Of a stretch of 64,000 nucleotides of DNA, positions 1-7,108 are shown one piece after another; the first letter of the stretch is position 1, and each line of letters begins with the position of its first letter. Below the pieces are notes generated by a model, which searched no databases, was not told the DNA's origin, and saw nothing but the letters and a program-made list of their open reading frames with translations. Location of the stretch: positions 17,089-81,088 of the forward strand of contig JAILAR010000004.1 of NCBI GenBank assembly GCA_024681515.1, given 5' to 3'. Position numbers and translations under genes: made by a program. Source of the DNA: Eubacterium sp. Lineage in GTDB: Bacteria > Bacillota > Clostridia > Lachnospirales > Lachnospiraceae.

Positions 1-24
1 TATCACGCGTCTGTGCATGGCTCA

Positions 25-1710
25 TTACTCACGCGCATTTTCCGCCTGAAGGGAACGGTTCACCGCACTGATCAGCGCATACGCAGATGCCACGATGATA
101 TCATCCTGGATCCCGGCGCCCCAGTATACCTTTCCGGATTCCTTCCGCTGGATCCCGACATACGCACACGCCTGAGAATTGGATCCCCGGGTGATCGCAT
201 GCTCCTCGTAGGTGATCAGCGTATAATCGATATGGAAATGCCGCTTCAGCGCGTTGCTGATGGCATCCAGACGACCGTTTCCCTGTCCGTGATATACCTT
301 GTGAACGCCGTTACGTTCCATGGTCAGTTCGCAGCGGATGCCGTCCACCTGCTGGAAATGGCATTCGATATATTTGATCGGCGTATCGATATTTACATAG
401 TCCTGCTTAAAGAGGCCCACAACCTCATCCGGCTGCAGCTCCTTATGCTGACGGTCGGAGTAATCCTTGATGGTGTAGCCCACGTCCTCCTTCATGGCCT
501 TCGGAAGCAGGAAGCCGTACTTGGTCTCCAGAAGGAAACCGATGCCGCCCTTGCCGGACTGGCTGTTGATACGGATCACGTCACCGTCATAGGTACGTCC
601 GATGTCCTCCGGGTTCAGCGGAAGATACGGAACCGTCCACATCTGGTTGGGATCTGCCTCACGATACTTCATACCCTTTGCGATGGCATCCTGATGGGAA
701 CCGGAAAATGCCGCAAATACCAGCTTGCCGCAGTACGGCTCTCTCGGATAGATCTCCATGCCCGTCAGACGCTCATAGGTTGCCTGGATCCGCGGCATAT
801 CCGTGAAATCAAGCTCCGGATCTACGCCATGGGTATACATGTTCATGGCAAGGGTGATGACATCCACATTTCCGGTACGCTCACCGTTTCCGAAGAGCGT
901 TCCTTCGATACGGTCTGCACCTGCGAGAAGCCCCAGTTCAGCGTCCGCCACGCCGCAGCCGCGGTCGTTATGCGGATGCAGGGACAAAACCACGTTCTCC
1001 CTGTATTTCATATTCTTGTTCATGTATTCGATCTGGCTCGCGTAGACGTGCGGCATGGACATTTCCACCGTTGCCGGGAGGTTGATGATCGCCTTCCGGT
1101 CCGGAGTGGGCTGCCATACATCCAATACGGCGTTGCAGACCTCCAATGCGTATTCCGGCTCGGTTCCGGTGAAGCTTTCGGGGGAATACTCAAACCGATA
1201 GGGTGCGCCGTCCTCGTCTGCCAGACGCTTCAGAAGCTCGGCACCGTCCGTTGCGATCTTCTTGATCTCGTCTTTTGACATCTTAAAGACCTGCTCACGC
1301 TGAGCGACCGAGGTAGAGTTATAAACATGCACGATGACATTTTTCGGATTTGCTCCGCGAACCGCCTCAAAGGTCTTCTTAATGATATGCTCGCGGGCCT
1401 GTGTCAGCACCTGAATGGTAACATCATCCGGGATCAGATCCTCTTCGATCAGTCTGCGGCAGAAAGCATACTCCGTCTCGCTGGCTGCCGGGAAGCCGAT
1501 CTCGATCTCCTTGAAGCCGACACGGATCAGTTCCTTATAGAACTCGATCTTCTCGTCAAGGCTCATGGGCACGACCAAAGCCTGGTTCCCGTCGCGGAGA
1601 TCCACGGAGCACCAGATCGGTGCTTTGTCGATATACTCCTTTTTTACCCAGTCGGTGGACTCCACCGGCGGCATGTAATAACCTCTTCTGTAGTGTTCGT
1701 AATTCTTCAT
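25..1710 (-). CDS. leuA: 2-isopropylmalate synthase (long, yeast-type LeuA)
   Basis: Catalyses acetyl-CoA plus 2-oxoisovalerate to 2-isopropylmalate, the committed step of leucine synthesis. The 561-residue protein opens with the MPPVESTDW segment typical of the long LeuA type, followed by the HMGL-like barrel with CSVDLRDGNQAL (substrate/metal loop), HPHNDRG (metal-binding histidines) and LFGNGERTGNVD. The C-terminal third, ending in RGSNSQACAYVGIQ and the following strands, is the LeuA dimer/allosteric domain that senses leucine. I start at 1710 because GGAGG lies just upstream; the open frame runs on into the leader and that extension is not coding. It is preceded by a T-box leader, so it should be controlled by tRNA-Leu charging. 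No other leu gene is in the window. Confidence 0.95.
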   Translation of the reverse strand: MKNYEHYRRGYYMPPVESTDWVKKEYIDKAPIWCSVDLRDGNQALVVPMSLDEKIEFYKELIRVGFKEIEIGFPAASETEYAFCRRLIEEDLIPDDVTIQVLTQAREHIIKKTFEAVRGANPKNVIVHVYNSTSVAQREQVFKMSKDEIKKIATDGAELLKRLADEDGAPYRFEYSPESFTGTEPEYALEVCNAVLDVWQPTPDRKAIINLPATVEMSMPHVYASQIEYMNKNMKYRENVVLSLHPHNDRGCGVADAELGLLAGADRIEGTLFGNGERTGNVDVITLAMNMYTHGVDPELDFTDMPRIQATYERLTGMEIYPREPYCGKLVFAAFSGSHQDAIAKGMKYREADPNQMWTVPYLPLNPEDIGRTYDGDVIRINSQSGKGGIGFLLETKYGFLLPKAMKEDVGYTIKDYSDRQHKELQPDEVVGLFKQDYVNIDTPIKYIECHFQQVDGIRCELTMERNGVHKVYHGQGNGRLDAISNALKRHFHIDYTLITYEEHAITRGSNSQACAYVGIQRKESGKVYWGAGIQDDIIVASAYALISAVNRSLQAENARE

Positions 1711-1817
1711 GTTGTCAATCCTCCAATCTCCTATTCTACTATGAAATGTATGTTTTTTCAAGTTCCAGAGTCTGTGCCGCATCTTCCCTCGCCCGATCCG
1801 GATCAACCCGTTCAGGC

Positions 1818-2160
1818 GAAAGAAAACGCCCCCACAGGTTTCCCTGTAGAGGCGTGTTATACGCTGTACCACTCTACTTTACTCTTCCCGGCACTGCCTA
1901 CCGATAAATCATATCCGGCTGCCATACCATGAAAAGCCTTGTTGCAGATACGCACCGGAGCATGTGCCCGATCGGTGTTATATCCTCCCGATATCACGGT
2001 CGGGACCCGTCCTCAACTACTCAGATCTCCTGTCTTTTCGCCTCGGCTGCTCGAAGGTCAGTTCGCGAATCCATCTCCTGTCGTCTCACACCAACCGACG
2101 ACTCTCTGTAAGGTTTCCGGAATCCTACTACTCCTTGTCAACGCTTTGTCATTATCAAGT
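1818..2160 (-). promoter_or_regulatory. T-box leader of leuA (probable leucine specifier)
   Basis: The untranslated leader shows the T-box parts in order on the minus strand: an AGTA-type bulge and AGAGAG at the base of Stem I, the conserved GGTTGGTGTGAGA of its distal end, then GAACTGACC, where CTG (2061-2059) followed by A fits a leucine specifier codon. The T-box sequence AGAGTGGTACAGCG is at 1862-1875. It is followed by a terminator, CGCCTCTACAGG-GAAA-CCTGTGGGGGCG (1827-1854), then TTTTCTTTC. Uncharged tRNA-Leu should stabilise the antiterminator and allow leuA transcription. The specifier is read by eye; the T-box and terminator are very clear. Confidence 0.9.
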
Positions 2161-2168
2161 TGAATCAA

Positions 2169-2197
2169 ACTTTACCACGCAGCCCCATGTATGTCAA
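2169..2197 (-). promoter_or_regulatory. Probable leuA promoter
   Basis: TTGACA (2197-2192), a 17-nt spacer and TAAAGT (2174-2169) lie just before the start of the T-box leader. The -35 is perfect and the -10 matches four of six positions. Confidence 0.55.
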
Positions 2198-2231
2198 GAG
2201 CGTTTTCAGATTATGATCATCAGATTTTATA

Positions 2232-3980
2232 TCAGATCTTCATCGTCAGACAGTTGAGTCCGAGAGAATTCACGTATTTGACATCCCTGGTCATCTTGAA
2301 GACCATACGGATCCCGATGTGCTTCGTCGGATCATCCATGTCAGGCTTGGTCATCTGATAATACTTGACGGGGTCGAAGCCCACACAGTTGTCCCGGATC
2401 CGGATGATGAGCTCATCCTGCTTGCAGACCAGACGAATATCGATTTGGTTGTCCTTTCCCGCCTTAAAGCCATGGGTCACGATGTTATTTGCCATCTCCT
2501 CGATACAGAGCGCCGTGTACATCGCCTTTTTGGCCGTTACACCCTTCTCCTTGCAGAATTCTTCTGCCTCGATGGCAACCTCCTGAATGTCTTCCATGCT
2601 GCCGATCTCCATTTCCATCGCCTGACCGGGCGCCGCACCGAAGTTCTTCGGCAGACATACGAAGCTTTCACGGCTTCCGAACTTCGCCCTGCTCTTCTTC
2701 CACACCACAACGGCAATGTAGATCAGAGACAATACCTCACCGATCATGTAGAAGAACCATACACCGGTTGTACCGAACAGCGCACCGCCGATGATGACGA
2801 CGAGCGCCGGGAATATCAGGTTCTGCATCACGGAAATGGATTCCGAGAAGAAAATGAGTCCGATGGACTGATAATATTTCTTAAATGCCGCGTTCATGGA
2901 GCTGACCACCAGACAGATCGCAAACATTCGCAGACCGAAGATCGCCGCGGATCGTTCCGGCGCATCCTTGGCCGCAAAGAGGCTGATGACCGGATCTGCC
3001 AGCGCCAGGAAAAAGATGGTCACAAAAAGGTTGATCACAATGGAGAAGATGGTCTGATTCCGCACGATCTCACTGAGGGAATGCTCATCCTCTTCATTGT
3101 AGGAGATGCCTGCCAGCATGAGGGACACTTCGGAGATGCCGTTACCGATGCAGTAACCGATATTGGCAATGGTGGAAACGATGGCGTAAGCCGCGACCGC
3201 AACCTCATTTCCGACGCGCATCATGGTCCGGTTGATCACATAGACCAAAAGTACCAGACTGACCTGATTGACCATCGTAGGAACCCCGCCCTGCGCGATC
3301 TCCTTAAACAGACCTTTTCCGAGACCTTTCGTACGGAATTTATAAATGCATTTCTTGCTGAAGAAATAGATGATACCGATACCCACGCCGGCAACATAGC
3401 TGACAGTGGAAGCAATTCCCATACCAAAGGTTTCTTTCTTGAACACGAAAACATTCAGCAGGTCAAACGCGATATCAAATACCATCATGCCCAGGACAGC
3501 CACTACCAGCCGCACCCGCTGCCCTGCCATCTGCAGGAACGGCACCAGGATCTGAGCCGCGATAAAGAACGGTGCACCGATAACGAAACCGATGAGATAA
3601 TCCTTCGTCAGCCGGAATGCTTCGGTTCCCTTCTTTGCTCCCAGAGCTACACAGAGCGGGTCCGCAAATACCAGAACAACGATCACGCCGAAGATCGAAA
3701 CCGCCGCCGCAATGATCACCGACAGAGAATAGCATCGATTGATCTTATCCTCATCTCCGGTTCCCATAGCTCTGCTGCAGACCACCTGGATCCCGCTGGA
3801 AAGCAGGCTTCCGAAGGCCGCAAAAATAAGCAGTACCGGATTCGCAAATCCGTAAGCTGCCATCGCATCGGTTCCCAGAAAGCGGCTGATCATGATACTG
3901 TCGATCACGAGACACAGCATGACCGCCATAGCAGAAATGATCTGGGATATCACCATTTGTTTAAACAGTCTCTGAATCAT
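2232..3980 (-). CDS. MATE-family transporter fused to a C-terminal HATPase (RsbW-like) domain
   Basis: Residues 1 to about 440 form a 12-helix MATE membrane protein (multidrug/toxin-type antiporter fold), beginning MIQRLFKQMVISQII with two repeated six-helix halves. After it, about 120 residues resemble a GHKL/HATPase domain of the anti-sigma kinase kind: an N box around CIEEMANNIVTHGF, a G1-type motif RDNCVGFDP and a later HIGIRMV. The fusion is read from sequence; coupling of transport to a kinase or ATP-binding sensor is inference. I start at 3980, with AGGAGAG upstream. It is transcribed divergently from ung, and an inverted repeat spans both -35 boxes. What is transported is unknown. Confidence 0.85.
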   Translation of the reverse strand: MIQRLFKQMVISQIISAMAVMLCLVIDSIMISRFLGTDAMAAYGFANPVLLIFAAFGSLLSSGIQVVCSRAMGTGDEDKINRCYSLSVIIAAAVSIFGVIVVLVFADPLCVALGAKKGTEAFRLTKDYLIGFVIGAPFFIAAQILVPFLQMAGQRVRLVVAVLGMMVFDIAFDLLNVFVFKKETFGMGIASTVSYVAGVGIGIIYFFSKKCIYKFRTKGLGKGLFKEIAQGGVPTMVNQVSLVLLVYVINRTMMRVGNEVAVAAYAIVSTIANIGYCIGNGISEVSLMLAGISYNEEDEHSLSEIVRNQTIFSIVINLFVTIFFLALADPVISLFAAKDAPERSAAIFGLRMFAICLVVSSMNAAFKKYYQSIGLIFFSESISVMQNLIFPALVVIIGGALFGTTGVWFFYMIGEVLSLIYIAVVVWKKSRAKFGSRESFVCLPKNFGAAPGQAMEMEIGSMEDIQEVAIEAEEFCKEKGVTAKKAMYTALCIEEMANNIVTHGFKAGKDNQIDIRLVCKQDELIIRIRDNCVGFDPVKYYQMTKPDMDDPTKHIGIRMVFKMTRDVKYVNSLGLNCLTMKI

Positions 3981-4020
3981 CGGGTCATCTCTCCTTAGCC
4001 AACAAACTACACATAAGGGA

Positions 4021-4089
4021 ATTATACCACGCAAGCGAAAAAGGAACAAGAATTCTTTTCTTGTTCCCCGTGCTTTTTTGCGGTATGAT
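4021..4089. promoter_or_regulatory. Divergent promoters sharing an inverted repeat
   Basis: On the minus strand TTGTTC (4049-4044), 17 nt, TATAAT (4026-4021) with an extended TG faces the MATE gene. On the plus strand TTGTTC (4061-4066), 17 nt, TATGAT (4084-4089) faces ung. Both -35 boxes lie inside a 25-bp inverted repeat with 10-bp perfect arms GGAACAAGAA / TTCTTGTTCC (4043-4067). A regulator bound there could act on both genes; this is inference. Confidence 0.6.
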
Positions 4090-4141
4090 GTAATCGTTGG
4101 CTTCTTTCGCCGATCCTCTATTAAAATAACAGGAGTTTCCT

Positions 4142-4807
4142 ATGCCACAGATCACAAATGACTGGGCGCCGGTCTTAAAGGCCGAGTATACAAAGCCCTA
4201 CTACAAAAAATTATATGATTTTGTTCATCAGGAATATGCCACACGGACAATCTATCCGCCGGCGCAGGACATCTTCAACGCCTTTCATCTGACCCCGCTT
4301 TCCGAGGTAAAGGTGGTGATCCTCGGGCAGGATCCTTACCATGAGCCCGGGCAGGCCCACGGACTCTGCTTTTCCGTGCAAAAAGGCGTGGACATTCCGC
4401 CTTCATTGCAAAACATCTACAAGGAGCTACATGATGATATCGGCTTTGAGATTCCCAGCCACGGCTGTCTCACTCCCTGGGCCGAGCAGGGGGTCCTTCT
4501 GCTGAATGCCGTACTGACGGTACGCGCCCATGCAGCAGCCTCTCACCAGAACAAGGGCTGGGAGGAATTCACGGACGCCGTGATCCGCGCCGTCAATGAG
4601 GTAGACCGGCCTGTTGTCTTCCTGCTATGGGGAGGCTTTGCCCGCGGAAAACGTTCCATGCTCAATAATCCGAAGCACCTGGTTCTGGAGGCCCCCCATC
4701 CGAGTCCTCTCTCCGCATACAGGGGATTCTTTGGATGCCGGCATTTTTCCCAGGCAAATGCATTCCTGGAAGAGCACGGCGTAAGGCCCGTGGACTGGAC
4801 GCTGTAA
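4142..4807 (+). CDS. ung: Uracil-DNA glycosylase, family 1
   Basis: Removes uracil from DNA to start base-excision repair. The 221-residue length is normal for family 1. The water-activating loop GQDPYH (Asp64) and the DNA-intercalation motif HPSPLSAYRGFFGCRHF (His186) are intact, and LLLNAVLTVR and LLWGGFA match conserved family segments. The start has an AGGAG-type site eight bases upstream. It stands alone with its own candidate promoter, divergent from the MATE fusion. Confidence 0.97.
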   Translation: MPQITNDWAPVLKAEYTKPYYKKLYDFVHQEYATRTIYPPAQDIFNAFHLTPLSEVKVVILGQDPYHEPGQAHGLCFSVQKGVDIPPSLQNIYKELHDDIGFEIPSHGCLTPWAEQGVLLLNAVLTVRAHAAASHQNKGWEEFTDAVIRAVNEVDRPVVFLLWGGFARGKRSMLNNPKHLVLEAPHPSPLSAYRGFFGCRHFSQANAFLEEHGVRPVDWTL

Positions 4808-4924
4808 CCGTCGACAGAGCAATCGATCTAAGGCATTGTTGCCTTGACTTTTCAGGTAACATTCCCTACAATCATAAACAGAGAAAACCTGTTGAAGCGC
4901 GAAACAATACGAGGAGGTTACACT

Positions 4925-5302
4925 ATGACTGACCAGACCAATGTTGACGTAAACCCCTTTCTTCCGGAGAAGAAGATCAAGCCTGTAAATGAACTGATCT
5001 CCGTTAAAAAAGGCTATATCAGCGGTATCAAGTATTATTACTTCATCATCATGAAGGAACGCTCCCTGTCCGAATATCCGGAGATCTATGAGGCTCTGGT
5101 GCAGTTCGGATCGAATCTGGCGGATCTTCTGGAATCCGAAAGTGCGGATGCCGTGGCAAATATGTCTGCGCTGTTCCGGACATTTTATCCTGAAGGGAAT
5201 CTGCACAAGGCGTTTGAAGCCCTGCAGCTGGAGGTGGCGCTGGACGGGATCAGCGAGTGTCTGCTGAACCTGAAAAAAATGTATCATCTAAGCGGGAAGT
5301 AG
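4925..5302 (+). CDS. Hypothetical protein, 125 aa
   Basis: I do not recognise this small protein. It begins MTDQTNVDVNPFLPEKK after a strong AGGAGG; the frame stays open upstream but the ribosome site decides the start. It is soluble-looking, with no signal peptide or membrane segment, mostly helical by composition, and has an aromatic stretch GIKYYYFIIMKERS near residue 35. It follows ung by about 120 bp in the same direction and may be cotranscribed with it. It ends before a strong bidirectional terminator. Confidence 0.75.
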   Translation: MTDQTNVDVNPFLPEKKIKPVNELISVKKGYISGIKYYYFIIMKERSLSEYPEIYEALVQFGSNLADLLESESADAVANMSALFRTFYPEGNLHKAFEALQLEVALDGISECLLNLKKMYHLSGK

Positions 5303-5365
5303 GAGCCGCGCCTTCGGCGCTTTCCATCCGCGATGATACGTCCCGGCACCTGCTTCGCAGGTACG

Positions 5366-5422
5366 AAACATAGAAGAGGCACTGCTGCCATGCAAGCATG
5401 GCGCAGTGCCTCTTCTATGTTT
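5366..5422. terminator. Bidirectional terminator between the 125-aa gene and the PurF-like gene
   Basis: A long perfect inverted repeat (20-bp arms, from AAACATAGAAGAGGCACTGC to its complement) around a short loop, flanked by T runs on both strands. It lies between convergent genes. Small hairpins with TTC loops (5309-5321 and about 5347-5361) precede it. Confidence 0.85.
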
Positions 5423-5439
5423 CTACTGTGAATACTGCC

Positions 5440-6855
5440 TCACTCGCGTCCGTCCCAGCAGTAGGTGCAGAGGGATTCTTTCGGAAGTCCGGTGGCTGCG
5501 ATCATATCGTCAAGCCGGTTATATGCAAGACTCGTGAAATTCAGCTGCTGACGGATCCGTTCCAGCATTCTGTGATAACGGTCGGAATCCGGATTTGCAT
5601 AGTCTTCCAATACAGTTCTTGTAACTTCTTCTCCCTCTTCTTCCTGGATCACTCTTCTGGCGATCAGTTCCATCTCTGAATTGGATCTGGAGAAGTTGAT
5701 GTACTTGCATCCGAACAGAAGCGGCGGACAGGCCGGACGGATGTGAACTTCCTTTGCTCCGCTGTCGTACAGGAATTCCGTAGTCTCACGGAGCTGTGTT
5801 CCGCGGACAATGGAATCATCGATCAGAAGAAGTCTCTTCCCGTTGATCAGTTCATGAACCGGGATCAGCTTCATATGCGCGATCAGATTTCGCTTGTCCT
5901 GGTGCGTCGGCATAAAGGAACGCGGCCAGGTCGGCGTGTATTTTACAAACGGCCGGGAGAAAGGCACACCGGATGCATTTGCATAACCGATGGCATGAGC
6001 GGTTCCCGAATCCGGAACACCGGCAACGCTGTCAATATCGTCCTTCGTAAATCCATCCCGCATAGCCAGCTTCGCACCGCAGGCATTTCGCATGGTCTCT
6101 ACCGAAATTCCCTCATACTCCGAAGAGGGATAACCATAATAGATCCAGAGGAAGGTACAGATCTTCATTTCCTTTCCGGGCTGGGAAAGCGTTGTGATGC
6201 CCTCCGGGGTCATGACCACAATCTCACCTGGGCCCAGTTCCCGTACCGGACGATAGCCCAGATTCAGATACGCAAAGGATTCAAACGTTGCGCAATATCC
6301 GGTCTCCTTCTTTCCGATCACCAGCGGTGTCCGGCCATAACGGTCGCGGGCACAGTAGATGCCCTTTGGGGTAAGCAGCAGGATCGTCATGGATCCATCG
6401 ATCATTTCCTGCGCATATTTGATCCCATCCACCAGATTGTCTTTTGTGTTGATGAGCGTAGCCGTAAGTTCGGTCTTGTTAATGTCTCCGCCGCTCATCT
6501 CCAGAAAATGGGTATGATCCTTCTGAAAGATCAGATCCACCAGTTCATCCGTGTTATTGATCTTTCCGACCGTTAAGATCGCATATGTTCCGTGATGAGA
6601 ACGGACCAGAAGGGGCTGCGGATCATAATCGGAGATCGAGCCGATTCCGATATTTCCTTCCATCTCTTTCAGATCCGCATGGAATTTACTCCGAAACGGA
6701 GAATTCTCGATGTTATGGATCGCACGGTTAAATCCGTTCTTCCCGTATACCGCAAGTCCGGCACGACGTGTGCCCAGATGTGAATGATAGTCGGTGCCGT
6801 AGAAAAGATCAAAGACGCAATCCTCTTTCAGTGCTGCTGCAAAAAATCCACCCAT
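5440..6855 (-). CDS. PurF-like amidophosphoribosyltransferase lacking the N-terminal cysteine
   Basis: The 471-residue protein has the two-domain layout of PurF, which makes 5-phosphoribosylamine from PRPP and glutamine. Residues 1-230 resemble the Ntn glutaminase domain and the rest a type I phosphoribosyltransferase with the PRPP loop LLIDDSIVRGTQL. The mature enzyme normally starts Cys-Gly-(Ile/Val); here the start reads MGGFFAAALKEDC, so glycine occupies the nucleophile position. The start at 6855 is supported by AAGGAGCGG upstream. Family knowledge predicts no glutamine hydrolysis, though ammonia use or a regulatory role is possible. It is monocistronic, not in a pur operon, and behind a partial R1 repeat. 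Confidence 0.8.
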   Translation of the reverse strand: MGGFFAAALKEDCVFDLFYGTDYHSHLGTRRAGLAVYGKNGFNRAIHNIENSPFRSKFHADLKEMEGNIGIGSISDYDPQPLLVRSHHGTYAILTVGKINNTDELVDLIFQKDHTHFLEMSGGDINKTELTATLINTKDNLVDGIKYAQEMIDGSMTILLLTPKGIYCARDRYGRTPLVIGKKETGYCATFESFAYLNLGYRPVRELGPGEIVVMTPEGITTLSQPGKEMKICTFLWIYYGYPSSEYEGISVETMRNACGAKLAMRDGFTKDDIDSVAGVPDSGTAHAIGYANASGVPFSRPFVKYTPTWPRSFMPTHQDKRNLIAHMKLIPVHELINGKRLLLIDDSIVRGTQLRETTEFLYDSGAKEVHIRPACPPLLFGCKYINFSRSNSEMELIARRVIQEEEGEEVTRTVLEDYANPDSDRYHRMLERIRQQLNFTSLAYNRLDDMIAATGLPKESLCTYCWDGRE

Positions 6856-6870
6856 ACTCCGCTCCTTTTT

Positions 6871-6915
6871 ATATTCGATACTTCGCACGCAAGCGTGCTC
6901 CGTATTTCATGCGCT
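6871..6915 (-). repeat. R1 repeat, 3' half, upstream of the PurF-like gene
   Basis: Carries the R1 hairpin in variant form, GCACGC-TT-GCGTGC, then GAAGTATCGAATA, directly before the ribosome site. Relative to other copies both sides of the stem have changed, keeping the pairing. Confidence 0.6.
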
Positions 6916-6975
6916 TACATTGCCAGCCATACACCTTACACTTGGTTATCAGTTTCGCGCTTCTGTTCAAATGAT

Positions 6976-7026
6976 AAAAATAACCGTCCGGCATATCGTC
7001 CTGCGGGCGCAATGCTGAACGGTTAT
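6976..7026 (-). terminator. Terminator after the tubulin-like gene
   Basis: Inverted arms around ATAACCGTTCAGCA and TGCCGGACGGTTAT followed by ATTTTTAT on the minus strand, about 80 nt after the stop codon. Confidence 0.7.
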
Positions 7027-7108
7027 CATTATGATGTATAAATTGCAAAATGTAAACCCGAAATTTTGACGCTTTGCAGCCAAAAAACTATGCACTTTTC
7101 ACATAGTT

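Noticed and set aside
2319..3998. 559-codon plus-strand frame
   Set aside because: Antisense to the MATE-HATPase gene; composition rich in Asp, Arg and His, typical of shadows.
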